Shown: in pieces, positions 9,954 to 24,900 of the stretch | Layout of the letters: every line of letters begins with the position of its first letter | How positions within the stretch are numbered: the stretch's first letter is position 1 | Source: Balanoglossus misakiensis | Taxonomy: Eukaryota; Hemichordata | DNA: 64,000 bases | Direction: 5' to 3' | Assembly (NCBI GenBank): GCA_040954595.2 | Contig: CM082591.2 | Coordinates: 11,284,001-11,348,000 of the forward strand | Translations under genes and position numbers: made by a program | Notes under the pieces: model-generated | Seen by the model: the letters and a program-made list of their open reading frames with translations, nothing else | The model's database searches: none | Told to the model about the DNA's origin: nothing

Positions 9954-12900
9954 GTATGTTATGTTATGAGCTGAGTTATAATACCCACCTATCCCTTTTG
10001 CCTGGCAAGCGACATTTTATCACTTTTCAGTATTTCAATAGAACTGCATTTGGTAAACTAACTTGTTACCTAACATGACATCAGAAGATGGTAGCTTGAT
10101 GTCTTCACTGAGGACATTGGATGACCAGCAGATAAAGATATTATTTACATTAATGACTATGTGTTATCACAGGCTAATACCGGTACTTCATTACCAATGG
10201 ATCTGGACATACCAGTGCCCTCTACAGCTCAAGTGCAGCCAGTGAGACCCCAGCAGCAAGTTGATCAACAACAACAACAACAGAAAAGTGTTGTTTGGCG
10301 TGGAGCCTTGGAATGGCAAGAGGTATGTGTACAGCTTACATACAAATAACTAATTAACACATCTGACCAAGTCAAATGTGTTATTGCGGTTGGATCATAT
10401 TGGATAGTCAGCATTTTTCCATGCGCACCAAAACGTAAAAAGTGCTGAACAAAACGTGTTGATGTTCTGTACAGATTTTAAGACCGTTTTGGAAGTTCTG
10501 ATTTGTTAAAATGGAGCCAAAAGAAGAAGCAGAAATTTGATAGTTACCCAATTGCTACCCCCCTTAAACTAATTAAGCAATAACCCCACCACAGGCGGGT
10601 ATACGCAAGAGAATTGAGTGTATACCCGACTGAGGCAGGGGTTATTGCTATTATATTATATCAACAATTGTTTTTGTGGCATATCAGTATCATTTTCTTA
10701 CCGAAACGGCGTCAGAAAGAGAAATTTCGATCGTGAACCAACATGGCGACGCAATCACAGACAAATAGAAATTAAAGCTGCGAGCAGCATTGTCGGGCCC
10801 AAGCGCTGATCTTGAATTATATATGCACAGTATGAATGAGAAGAAACAGAATTTTCTATCAGATGTATTATCTCATGACATAACAAGGACGTGTGTATTT
10901 TTGCTGCTTAAATAGGGTGAAGTAGGTCAAAGGTCACCTGAGGTCACCCAACATTTGGGCAATTTTTTTTTACCCATACTGGTCCATGTCCTACAAAAAC
11001 CAAAACTCTAGCTCTATTGGTTCGCCTGTAATTAGGTATGTGCATATTTAATGAGGTCAGCAGGTGTCACAGGTGACCCAAAAATGTGGCTTTACATTTT
11101 GGTCCCATCCTACCAAATGCCATGGCTGTATCTGCTCTGGATGCTGAGATATGCGAAAGTAGGTCAAAGGTCACCAGAGGTCACGCAACATTTGGGCAAA
11201 AAATTTTGATCCCATACTGGTCTGTGTCCAACAAAAACCAAACCTCTACCTCTATTGGTTCGCCTGTAATTAGCTATGCACATAATTAATGAGGTCAGCA
11301 GAGGTCAAAGGGGTCATGAAAAGTAGCAAAATATTTTGATCACACACTAATCCACATGCATCAAAAACCAAAAGTCTAGCCCTATAGGTTAGCCTGGAAT
11401 TAGATATGCTGAAATAATAACGTGTGATATGTAGGTCAAAGGTCATGTGAAAAATCGCCAAAAAATTGTAACATATTTTAGTCACATGACGATTGATATC
11501 CATAAAAAGAATTTGCATGCTATCAATTTTTAGACTAGAAAAAGGAATTTCAATTTTTCACTGCTTTTTACAAAATCCAATATGGCCGCCATAATCTTCG
11601 ACCAATCACAATGCTCTTTGCAAACTTGATAGACATCAGTGTAGTGACCATACTCCCCGAATCTTGCGACTCAGTCATCGCCCGTTCTGGAGAAGAAGAT
11701 TTTTGGAGTTTAACTATGGTTTTTCGAAAATCCAATATGGCCGTCATAATCTTCGACCAATCACAATGATCTTCGCAAACTTGATAGACATCAGTTAGGT
11801 GACCACATACCCCAAACCCCGTGTCTCGGTTATCACCGGTTCTGGAGAAGAAGATTTTTGAAATTTAAGCCAGATTTCAGAAAAAAAATTGTAGCAAAAA
11901 AACTGCAACATTTACAGCAAAATATCCAATTACAAAAATGATGGGTAGAAGGTAGTCTACCTGCATGCCAAATTTGAAGTCGATCTGACTTGTAGTTTCT
12001 GAGATCTGAGATTTGCATTTTTTCAGAAAATCCAATATGGCCACCAGGTCACGTGACTAATTAAGTATTCACAAGTCACTGCACATCTACTCATAGACCT
12101 TGACCACTGTAGCAAGTTTGAGCAGTGTACCTGCAGTAGTTTCAGAGATTTAGTTGGCCGAAGAATTGACACAAGAATAAAGAATTAAAAATTCCAACGA
12201 AACCAATAGGGCCCAAGCGCAAGCAAGCGCTTGGGCCCTAAAGACAGACTCGCAACGTGGCTTGTGCCTTTGATGTCTTGTCCGCCTCGGCAAACAATAG
12301 GCTTCAAATGTGTCAGACCGCGAATATTTCCCAGAATACTTTGCAGTTGCATCATTATCGACAGCTACAGTACCTTGCTTCACACAGCTTTGCACTCAGG
12401 ACTCGACTGAAACACTAATTCATGACGACCAAATTTAAGCACGTCAGAAGTTTTTTGAACACTTACAGGCTCACAGAACACGATTCAGCGAACCAGAATC
12501 TATTCCAAAAAATTCGAGATTGATGATCAAACCTTTTCAAATTTACGATCAAACACACTTATTATGTATTCATAAATTTTTCGTACAAACTATTAAAATG
12601 GTCAAACTTCCTCCGATTTTCACTGTCCACTCACCTTCAGTCTACAGCTGACTGACAACAACAACACTAACTTTCACAAAAACACTTTTGTTTTATAATC
12701 GGGAAATTTCCGGACATTGCCGAAGGAAATACATTCAGCAATCTTGGGACAAGCATCAGCTGGAGGGCTACAGCAGAGACATGCACTGAGCAATTAGGAT
12801 ATACTTCACACCCTTTGACAATAGTGTTGCGAATCTGTCTTTTCTCTTCGTCCGTGATGCAATGCAATAATTTCCCTTTGTATGTCTTAACAAAGCAACC

Positions 12901-15900
12901 TTATGACAGGAGCAGATTAAGATAAATATTTTCATCTGGGAGATAAACTATATAAGTCCACTGTTACTTGGGATTTGAAACTCAATGATAATTTTGTTAG
13001 TGACATGCTCATGTTAGACAACCTACAACGCTTTGTATTCATTAATTCATTGCATAAGTAGAGGTGAAATATATAATTGTATGATTCATCCATCAAATCA
13101 GTTTTGGTAGTGTGTACTTGACTGTGCCTGAAGTTATTGAAACGCTTAATCAGTTTGAGAACTATATCAGTTGTGTTCTAGTGCCCTTGGCCTATGTTTT
13201 CACATTTTTGTTTTCTCTGTTTTTAGTCTTCCTGTGAAATTTTGTTTTTCAGAAACCTAGGGGTGCCTCTCAGGACCCTACTGCAAGAGTCACAAGATCA
13301 GTGGCTTGTAGTGTGATTGCATCTGCAACTGACAACTTACAGGCTGATAATTGGCCGACTAAGCTGGTCATGCAGCTTATCCCACAACAATTACTGGTAT
13401 GTACACTCTTTTTTGTGGATAACATTGATTTTGACTGCGAGAGGCAGTATGTATCAATATTTTGTTGTCATGCATGAGGGCACTATTGCCAAATTTCATG
13501 TGAGAGGGCACTATCACTGGATGTTGCAAAGCAATTTTGCCAAATTTTAGAAGACTGGGTCACTCAATGTTACAACTTAAAAGCAATATTATCCACTTGG
13601 AAAAATCAAATCAAACAAAAAACTAGTAAAACTATGGAATAGACTTTGCCCACTTAGGGAATCTATATCTCATCAATGTTAACATACATGTAGCTGTATG
13701 CTGTGAGTTATGTAGGTGTCAATTTTTTCCCCACAGCAATCACTTGGTGCCATGTTTCGCAACTCACGCACTGTGGAGTTCCAGTTTATGAATAACAACC
13801 AGGAAGCATACAGATCTCTCTTCAGAATAATGTCTGGAGGATTTGTAAGTATTGTCTTATAATTGCACTGTGAAATGAAGGATCATGTCAATTATACTGC
13901 CATACTGCAACCTAGGCTTTACATATTAAAGGGACAAAGTCTCCCTCTCGCTGCCCTTTTTTCCATTAATTATGTTCGATACAAAACACTGTTTATGTTA
14001 ATGTACATGTGGATATAGTGAATGAACGTTCAACCACACACACCTTCCATCCCATTTGTAGGATATGAGATAAAAATCTCGCCAAAATGAATAAATGGTA
14101 AACACTGATTATTCATTTTGGCGAATTTTTCACTCTCGTGTCTGCAAGTGGGATGGAAGTTGTGTGAGGTTGAACGTTGATTCACTATATATCCACATGT
14201 AGAACGACATAAACAGTGTCTTGTATCAAACATAATTAATGGAAAAAGGGCAGCAAGAAAGAGACTTTGTCCCTTTAAAGGGTCACTGTCTGCAATTTCT
14301 ATTTTTTTTAGCATTTTTGTTCTGTATATCAACTGCGCTTTCAAGTACAGTCAAACCTGTCTAACACCAAAGAGACTGAAGAAATTGCTCCGATTGCAGG
14401 TGTCCAATTTAAAGGCGGAACTCCCGTATAAAAGCGCGAGAGCATGCGAGAGTTGGCATAATGGTGGGAGATTCAAACTCACTAACAACAGAACGGACGT
14501 TGTCCATAAAAGAGAGTAAATTTAGGTCTACCGATGATTTTTTTTGTCTCTTAATTCAGAAAGGAGTGCATGAGTTTATTTAGCACGACATCCGCGGTTT
14601 CGGGTGCAATACAATTTGAAAATACTTTCGAAAACCGAAGATGAAATCATTTTGTCCCTGAGATATGACCGGTATATCGGTACGATTTTCAGTTTGAATT
14701 TGCGTGATTGACGTATTATGCAAATCAAAATTGGGCACCATTGATACATTTTGGCGTTGATTGCAAAGTGTGCATGACCTGAAAATAGGGATATGATCAT
14801 ACCAAATTTATCACACATGAACATGCACACATCCATAAATTCGGTAGTTCTCTTCTTGGAAATTGTGTTGGTCCTGAAAAGGACCATTTGTATTTGTGTA
14901 CCAACCGTACAAAGTGAAGAGGGGAAAGCCTCATCAGTGCCATTTATGCCCAACGTAAGACACAGCGGGTAAATTCGGGTAGAGACCACGGACTAGCCAA
15001 GACTGCCTATGTGTGGTAACACATTGCGACCAAAAACAAAATGCACAGGAGTTGACCGAATCTCCGGAAGCCGATGTGCTCATGGACACGGTGTTTACTT
15101 CGACGGCTGCTGCATCCGATAGACCGGCAGTGTCCCCCGCATCAAACTCGCCGGTAGCCGATACCACGCACGGTACTAACCCCCGCGGCAGCCAGGTGAA
15201 CTTATGTGCCCCCGCCGGTCGATGACCAAAGCTCGGCAGAGAAAAATGCAGTGCTTTCTCCTGCTCTTCAGTGACCGCTATCTTGATAATTCGTGTCGAC
15301 ACGATAGATTCAGCTGACAACACGTTCCGCGGGTACGTAAGAACTAGCTGGATCGCGTGGGTATAGAAATGTGTTTGCTTTTGGCGGGCGCGGGATGCCC
15401 ATTTGAGGTCAATTGTTGTAACAATATATAGTTGCGTCAGAGCAAGCCACGCCCACATTTATTGATTTTTGCTCGGTAGGGCCCTACCGAGCGTTCCGCC
15501 TTTAAAGAGGTTCTTTCAACATGTCGTTCTATGTCAAAGGGTTTGAACAATGTCTTTGGAATAGACAGATTTTACTGTTTATGTGTACCAAGCATTTGTT
15601 ACTGTTGACAAACACATTAAAGTCTTGAATGCAGTTTTTAAACAATAATTGAGAAACAATTGTGAAAAGCTTTTCATCTTACTAGAAACCAGATTGATGT
15701 TTATTCAAGTTTGGCAGCAGCAAGCTTGGCAACACCTTGCAATATGTAAAACCCTTTTGATGAAACAATGATCTAGTGTTGTTAACCCTTAAAGTGCTTT
15801 AAAATTCTAAGGTAAACGACCCCCCAGGCCCAGGACTTTTTGCAAGTAACAACAAAATCTCGATGTCCCAAAATATTTTGCTCTAACTTCACAGAATTTC

Positions 15901-18900
15901 AAACAAAAGGAGTGACATTTTAAGATACAAAGGTATAAATATAAGTATGTAGACACACTGTCGAAAACACGGTCGCGCGCGTTCGACTGACCGCGACCGT
16001 GCGCGTACATCGCGTCCACAGCTCAATGCAGTTGGCTGGGTCCCGCGATCGCGCGCGCGACCACCCGCTCTCGACATCGGCTCCAAAGTCGTTGTCACGG
16101 TCGGGATTACTATTAAATGGCCTTGATCGGTATAAAATTGTAGTCAATGAAACCCCCCAAAATTGTAATCATTGTTGAAGTCGCTGTCATGAAAATGTCC
16201 AGTGAAAAATTTGCTGTCTTCCGGGTTTACAAAGTGAAGGAAGGACGCATACTGTCAAAGGTCACGTAATTAGGTCATGTCGATAACGCGATCGTTTTTC
16301 TCTGGAACGTTCGACTGACATCATTTCCCGCCCAGAATAAATTAATTTATAATGAGTTTCATTCATCTACGACCCGAGTACGTCATTATTTTTACCATAT
16401 ATGGCACGAACTACAGATAAGCCTCGCCTATTTTCATGTGATTGACAACTGTACGTTGTCGTTGTATACACCGACATGGCCAGACAATGCGGACGTACCT
16501 GTCGGTCTATACACCGACGCGACGCTTTGAGGGTTAACTTTGTGTACGTGATTTGCCTTACAGGCTGGATGTGTCCATTTCAACTCGCCTGCCCAATGTG
16601 ATGTCAGAGTTCTCATGCTACTGTACATTCATAGAAAACGTCAGTTTATTGGCCTTATTCCCAACGACCAAGCAAGTTTTGTCACTGGTATACGTAATGT
16701 TATAACAAATCACAAAAACAAACAACAACAGAAGACTATTATGCATGTGCAAAAAGTATGTATACAAACATCAATAAGACCAATGTAAGTAAATTCTTTG
16801 TTTTGCGTCCACGCGCACATAGGTTTTTGGAGGTTTTTGAGAAAAACATACACACACAGTTTTCTTGGGAAATTTTGCTCATGGACAATGTTGTGTCACA
16901 AAAATAAGTCATGACTTTCATATTGCAGCATTATACTTCTTTGTGAAGTCATATGACATCCCCACTTGGCAATGTAAACTCACTACAGGAACATGCATAT
17001 AGCATGACAAAATTGTCAATGAAGGCAAATTGTTTTGTGTTGAATTTTGTGTGTGTGAGTTTTATAATTGCTCAGTCGCCTAGCTTTCAGCCTTTTTAGT
17101 GGACGCAAAACAAAGAATTTACTTACTTTTGCCAATGTTCTGTAAGCACACTTGTGTTTAGTATTCCTAATAATATCACTAAGCAAATCAAAATCTACAA
17201 CCCTTTTTGGCTCATTCCGTTGATATAATAAATTGTGACTTAAAGTGTACACTCACAGCAAACCAAAGCTTTATTATCATTTCTGTCTGTCTGTTGGACA
17301 AGTAAGTGTAATTTTACCTGTTGGCCAAAACATTAGCTGTCTTTGGCAGGCTAGACGAGAAAGGTAACCAGTACTCCATTGAGGTACATATTGAATAGGT
17401 AGCAGAGCAACATGTGAGAATGTGCTGGAATGTGTAAAACTTGTTAGACCTTGAAAGCCCTGGAAAAGTTGGATTCACCCCTGGAAAGTCACAGAAAATT
17501 GCAGTGACTGTTGTGTGAAAGAAAATTATGCTATCGCCCTAGAAAATGACATTTTTGACTTCAAATACTCCTGGAAAACCATTCTGTAATTCCTGGGAAG
17601 TCCGGAAATTTGAGTGTAAGGTTCTGCATATGTACCATCCGGTAGTTACCCTTCAACAAAACGCTAGAGTCACTGATAAAGTTTGGATTGTGAGCATATT
17701 TACAAATTGTAACAAAAACATCCCTTTTCTTAGTTACAACAACAGCGAGCTCAACTGCAACAGCAGCAGCAACAGACGCAGGCCAGCGCTGCAACATCGT
17801 CACTGCAATTCCAGCCACAGCAGAGCACCACTACAGCCGTTACTCAGCAATCTCTGCAACACTTAGCCAACACTAACCTTAGTAACATAGGCCTGACTAC
17901 ACAGCAGGCACAAGTCACCAGTGGAACACCGTCATTAATAACACAACAACAACAATCACAACAACAACAGCAGTCTGTCGGACTTCAGGGTGTACCAAAA
18001 GAGACGATACAAGCACAGAGAGAAGTTAATTGGGTAAGTACAACGAGACAGCATCATCCAGAATACTCTAAAATTCATATGGTTGCTATGATGTCAAGAA
18101 TATCACAGAACTTCTATTGATACATGCTCTGGCTTAACCCCAATCTGATTAAAATCAGATGTAGGGAACGGCGACGTGGTTTTTTTATGCTGTCGCCTCA
18201 CACTACATCTGACCAACTCTCAATGGAGCTCCCGTTGAAATCGCGCATTCCGACCTAGATTGCGTGTTACGCCGACCAAAGAATTGCACTGGGAGATGGG
18301 AGAAATGTTGTTGTTGACTTCGAGTATCGCACAGAATACGAAAGATTGGCTTTCTCTTGTGAACAATTACATGTAATCCCATGGTATCTTTCTTTGTTTG
18401 GCGTCATCGTATGCGAGTGGTTTTCGCAGAGCAGTGGAAACGTCGAGCTGTAGCCATATACAAATGATGAACTGTCGTTGATCATTTATAAACTCTCCTA
18501 ACAAGTCACGTTCGCCCTCGTAGTCATGTTGCCAGTCGGGAAAATGACGTACTTCATGTAAAAGTTTATAAAAAATAAACCAAATTTCACTGCCATGTAT
18601 CCCAAAACCATTAATGTGACAGGATTTAAAAAATAACGCTAATTTCGGCTAAGGAGGGTCAAGTCATAGCTCTGCGTACAGGTCTGTGTGTTCCCCGGCG
18701 GTACCACAGCCCTGCAACTTGCAAGGCCCCATAGACAAAACTGGTGCGGTCCGGACCCGGACCGCAGCTTTTTTGTTCGAAATTCGATTTTATCGAAGCA
18801 AAATCCTTTCCCTGTCTACTTCTACCTCCTAACCGACCCCAAATATGATGCGATTAACTTCTTCTAACGTCCGTGTAACGCCGGGAATGCACAGACATAT

Positions 18901-21900
18901 ACGCAGAGCTAGTCAAGTCAGTGCAGTCGGTCGCTACACTGCACTCTGGTGTATACAAACAATCGTGGCGACAGAATCTCACCCTGGGACGGCCTTAATC
19001 GATTCTCTAACAATTTTACTGCGACTTTTTGTCACGTCTTATACATTTCGTTGGCCGGTGGAATATAGAGGTTCAGTCGTCACGCTGAACTGGCTCGAAA
19101 CCATTCCCCATGCTGATTCGACTCTCGCGCCTGGGATACGTCTGTGGTAGCTCCATGGTAACAACCGCAAGGGGCCAGATCATGTGATAATGTGGGATGC
19201 CTATCGTTTGCTATAAGGCGCCTTCTGATTGGCTTACTGGCCCAGTAAATCTCGTAGATTTCAACGGGAGCTGCAGTGGGAGTTGGTCAGATGTAGTGTA
19301 GGCGACAGCATAAAAAAAACACGTCGCCGTTCCCTACATCTGATTTTAATCAGATTGGCTTAACCCTTTCACCACCATGGTTCAGTCCAAACCCATTGTT
19401 TTCTATAGTAAGGTTGGACCTCTAAAGAGGGAACTTTTTTGGGGGGAAAACTCTTTATTTCTAATGTCACAAAAATTGCATGGGAGTTCTAATTCTAAAA
19501 GGAAAACAGATTTGATAAAATATCTCAAAGTCAAGTTTTGGTTGTTAATTTGGACATGGCTCCAGTTCGAGTATTGTAGGTGACTAGTTGTCCGGAGTTC
19601 AAGTCTGTATACTTCAGTAGAGTTGGTCACATGGACTTGGGTAATCTGAGTGTGGTGAGAGATGGAACTTTCACACATTGAGTTGAGTTAAGAACATGTC
19701 CGGTGTATTACTCTAATAAGACTAGATACTGTAAATGCATTAACTATAAGCGTATTTTAAAATATGCAGTTTTCATAGACATATCTGATTCACGAAATTG
19801 AATACACATGTTCATTAAAACCCACTATGATAGAGCACCCCCAATGTTCAGAATGTCAATTTCGAAGTCCTACATGTACATCTATGACGTCATGCCTAGC
19901 CACCAATGTTCACAGATGTGTACTTGTATTACTAGTAAATGGAAGTACTTATTAAAACTCAGATGCAAGGTTTTGTGAAATATATATTTTTTTTTGTAGG
20001 AAACATGTCTTTGATTTAACAACTGATAATTGCTTTCTTTGTATTACACTACTAGTAACACCTCCATTTCTAGCTTTGCACCTCACATTCAATGAATAGA
20101 CATGTGGATGTTTTGACAATTCTCGTCAATGAAAGTGTGTGGTTGCAGTGATCAAATGATACACAAATCAAAGGAACAAACATTCCCTTTTCTTTCTTTT
20201 GAGAACCTCGCATTCTCATATTTAAATGCTTGCTCACTGGCCCCAAGTGTAAAATGGCAAAATTTAATACATGCGATATTAAATGTGTTTACAGTTTTCA
20301 AAAATGTTTGAAATTGAATATTGTGCCAAAGAGTAGAGTTGTTAGTCCAAATATCTAAGCGTTGAATAATTGTTCACATTTTCCCTTTAAGGTTTGGCCC
20401 ACCTCTGGTGAAAGGATGACTTGTGATTGCTGTTAACATTGAAATATAAATTTATATATATTTTAAATATTTCATATTTCATATTTTCGATCTAGAAGTG
20501 GGAGCTGCTTCCTCAAAATATAATTGACTGTCAGAATGAGAGGCAAGCAATTCAGGCAAGTTAACACAACTCTTCAATTAAATAATTCACATCAGGCAAC
20601 CATGAAGGCATTATTCAAATAATTTGTATAAATTCAAATGCAGTTGCAAGATTTGATGTCTGAAAATTACTGGTAGCTGTGCGCGAAGTGAGCTTCTGTC
20701 TATATAGAAAATGATGCCAGACTGCTACTGATAAGGCCAAAAAAAAGAGTTTTGTTTAGAGCCGTAGCAAAATGTCAAAGAATTTGGTTCTGGGAAACAA
20801 ACCAACAAGCAAACATTTCTTATTTTCTTTTCATCTGTTTTAGGTTTATAGTATACATGTCAACTGCTCAGAGGTTTTGTATTCAGTCATGCTCATATGA
20901 TGCCATCTAATTATAGCGTTTCTCTGTTCAATCCATTGATTAGGGAAATCAAAATTGCTTAACTTTGGCCACACTTGTTTATATTGTCAGTGATTGGGGC
21001 AAATTTAATTTACTTGCTAAATATTGCAGTACATTCCATGAGTTTTGATTTCAATGGAATTGTCTGGAACCGTTACTGTGCTTGAAACAGATGCTTCCAT
21101 TCCACCAGATAGTGTTCATATTTGTTCCGTACAAACACAGTCGCTAGACAAACCAGTACCCTATAACTGAGTATTCCTTTACATGTCTTGAAGACTTCAT
21201 AAAATCCGTACATTCGAATAATGCCATCTACTTCTACAAGTCCGAAGGGTCACAAAATGTGGCAACTATTCGAACAGACTCATAATACTTGTACTGATTC
21301 TCAACTGTGAACAGTGGGTAGCAGTCATTCAAGACGATGCAAACATGGCCGCCTCAAAGATGCGCATCAAGTAAAAGTCAGACTACAGGCAAGACGTACT
21401 GTGTGTGTACTCCTGGATTTATTGAAAATCACTGGGTTTATGACTTTTATTGTCATTCAATTATGATATCCATATAGCGACTACATCTATGTCAAAATAT
21501 GTTTATTGGAAGAATTTGCAGTGTTAGTCAAAAATCGCATATTTTCAAATGCGTGGTCTCCACATGTCGATTTGACTATGTTTGTGAAAGTCAATGTATG
21601 CAATGTACCATCACTCATGTTTATTGAAATTCAAATTCTTGTCCAAGGGATGTTTACCCCTGCTGGTCAACCATTATATATACAATATTGAACACCTATT
21701 GCCTGGCCATGAGGGCCATAGCAGCCGTTTATTACCCCCGAGGGGCTGTGAGTTACCAGAATCATATGCTATTTCCCGAGGCCGTAGGCAAGGCCGTTTA
21801 TTACCCCCGAGGGGCTGTGAGTTACCAAAATCATATGCTATTTCCCGAGGCCGTAGGCAAGGCCGTTTATTACCCCCGAGGGGCTGTGAGTTACCAGAAT

Positions 21901-24900
21901 CATATGCTATTTCCCGAGGCCGTAGGCCGAGGGAAATAGCATATGATTCTGGTAACTCACAGCCACGAGGGGGTAAAAACGGCTGCTATGGCCCGAATAT
22001 AGGCCAGGCCATAGGTGTTTTATAATAAACCTCATGCTAACAGTTGGGAAAATCTTGCAATTTTCTCTTGAGGTTGGCAGACGACATCTTCAGCGGTGGC
22101 CATTGTGTCAGACGACGCGACGCTGATTGACGTGACCGAGTCTGCGCACTCACGCTGGTCACGTGACCGGTTTATATTTTTTCTGCTATTTCCCTAGAGA
22201 TTCATAGTCGACTCTATTTTCCTATCACTTGACGGATTCTGGCGAATCACGACACAGTATTAGCATGAGGTATATTATAATGAACACCTATTGCCTGGCC
22301 ATGAGGGCCATAGCAGCCGTTTATTACACCCGAGGGGCTGTGAGTTACCAGAATCACATGCTATTTCCCGAGGCCGTAGGCCGAGGGAAATAGCATATAA
22401 ATCTGGTAACTCACAGTCACAAGGGGGTAAAAACGGCTGCTATGGCCCGAATATAGGCCAGGCCATAGGTGTTTTATAATAAACCTCATGCTAACACATG
22501 ATGCTTATTGACGTGACCCGAGTCTGTGAACTCATGTTGGTCACGTGACCGGTTTATAGTTTTTCTGGTATTTCCCTAGAGATTCATAGTCGATTCTATT
22601 TTCCTATCACTTGACGGATTCTGGCGAATCACGACACAGTATTAGCATGAGGTATATTATAATGAACACCTATTGCCTGGCCATGAGGGCCATAGCGGCC
22701 GTTTATTACACCCGAGGGGCTGTGAGTTACCAGAATCACATGCTATTTCCCGAGGCCGTAGGCCGAGGGAAATAGCGTATGATTCTGGTAACTCACAGCC
22801 ACGAGGGGGTAAAAACGGCTGCTATGGCCCGAATATAGGCCAGGCCATAGGTGTTTTATAATAAACCTCATGCTAACAGTTGGGAAAATCTTGCAATTTT
22901 CTCTTGAGGTTGGCAGACGACATCTTCAGCGGTGGCCATTGTGTCAGACGACACGACCGTGATTGACGTTACCACGTTGGTCACGTGACCGGTTTATATT
23001 TTTTCTGCTATTTCCCTAGCGGTTCATAGTCGATTCTATTTTCCTATCACGTGATGTATTCTGGCGAATCACGGCACAGTATTAGCATGAGGTATATTAT
23101 AAACACAAATATGCACCGGTATAGATTTGACCACAATCCCTCTGTTAGCAATTATGATCTTTGCAGAAGACAATCATACATATGCATGAAAATGCAACAT
23201 GCTCATTCAGTCAGATTTTACTGTGAAACAGGAAATTTTCATAACAGAAAATTTTCACGATATTAAAAGAGTCGACTATTACACGCCAATTAATTCTCGT
23301 GTTTTCATATTTCACTAACAGCATTGCTTTCTCCAAAATCATTTTAGGCGATTTATTCTTTTCTTGTGTTTTGGTTCTGGAAAAGTTGGCATATCGTTCG
23401 TGAAAATTTCCCATTTTGCAGTAGCTGCTTAGACATATAACATGGTGACGTCAATAACATTTTCCCCTTTTCTCAGTTTGAATCCACTATCGATTTTTGT
23501 TGAAACATTTACGTGGCCAGTTTTGTCTGGTGGCTGTGATTGAAACCCTCTCTAAGTCTAATACCAGGAAAATGCTAATCCACAACAAACGTTTAGCACA
23601 AATTGTCATTTTGACTCGTGTACTCAGAGTTTTGGAAGCTTGATCATGTAATTAGACTTCAGAAGCGAGGGTGGGGGTGGGCAGTGTACTGTAATATTTC
23701 ACATTTGTTTCCACGCATTGGTTGTTTAAACAGATGTGGGTCTGTCGAAGCAGTCTTCGTACTTTAAGGTAGTGCATTTAGCGCCGATCACCCCCTCCAT
23801 ACTATAATCACTCTCAGTGTATGCCTGCTCCAGAATCCAGATGTTCAATTTTTCTTAAATAGAGATTTTCATTTGACCTCAGTCTGTGCACCGATTGGGT
23901 TTGCAAACTGCATTCAACCATATGTTGGATGGTAATAAAACACTTATGTCGTTGGTTAGGACAGTATCTAATTATAACCTCTTGAATTGAGCATGGTGCT
24001 CATTTAAAGATATTACAGAAATGTTTTAATTCCGAGCAGGTGCTAATATATTGCCAGCAATGGAAATAAATTAATGTTACATTGCATCATGGTATTAAAA
24101 ACTCATGTGATGTCATTTAACTAAGGCCTGTTGAAATATCCTGAAACAAATAAAATGTCTGTTTTACATACCATACCAACAATTCTGCTGATGCAAAAAT
24201 CAGTGGATGCAACACTTACAGATGTACGCGCAGAACATTAAGGATGTACGTTCAGTAAAATTGAAAGTATTGTCATTTTTTTTAATTGTGGATTTTTGGA
24301 TTCCCCTTTGTATGTATAATGAAAATCTGTAATAAAATATAGGGGTCACTGCGCTTGTTTTTGAAATATAGAGCTATGAATTTAGTTGATAATAGAAGAA
24401 AACTGCTGACTCAGCATTTTTCACCAATGGTTTGTCTATGGGTAAAAATTTTAACGCAATTTATCTCAAAATAGAGCGCGGTGACCCCTATATTTTATTT
24501 GACCAATGACTTTATATTTACTGGACTGAGCTTAGTGTGAAATTTCGTGAAAATGACAATAGTAGAAGTTTGTTTTCTAGCGATTATCAATGTAATCCTA
24601 TGGGAAAAAGACCGGGCGCGCAGTGTTTCCGGTTTATGTTCTGCGCGTACATCCTTAACTGGAAAACTGTGCGAATGCGTCTTTTTCCAAAGGATTTCAT
24701 TGAAAACAGCTAGAAAACAGCACTGCTATTGTCATTTTTTTTGAAATTTTACACATAGCTCAGTCAAATTAAAATAAATCCATCGGTCAAATAAAATTGT
24801 ATGGTCACTGTGCTCTATTTTGAGATAAACTTTGATAAATGTTTGTCCCATAGACAACCCATTGGTGAAAAAAATGCTGACTCAGCAGTTTTCTTCAATT

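Noticed and set aside
12150-12395. Minus-strand 81-codon frame
   Set aside because: It overlaps the terminal hairpin of the AGGTCA-rich repeat and has no recognisable domain.
14934-15458. 174-codon minus-strand frame inside the 1089-bp TTAA element
   Set aside because: A plus-strand frame is open over the same bases and neither carries a transposase or other known motif; left as part of the element description.
18267-18485. Frame beginning [14 protein letters not shown] shared by both long-TIR elements
   Set aside because: Only about 70 codons with no known domain; shared because the two elements are copies. It is not enough to call a gene.
21594-22025. 143-codon frame with a repeated [11 protein letters not shown] motif
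   Set aside because: It is produced by the 69-bp repeat within the palindromic element; two overlapping frames are equally open and no start context or family supports it.
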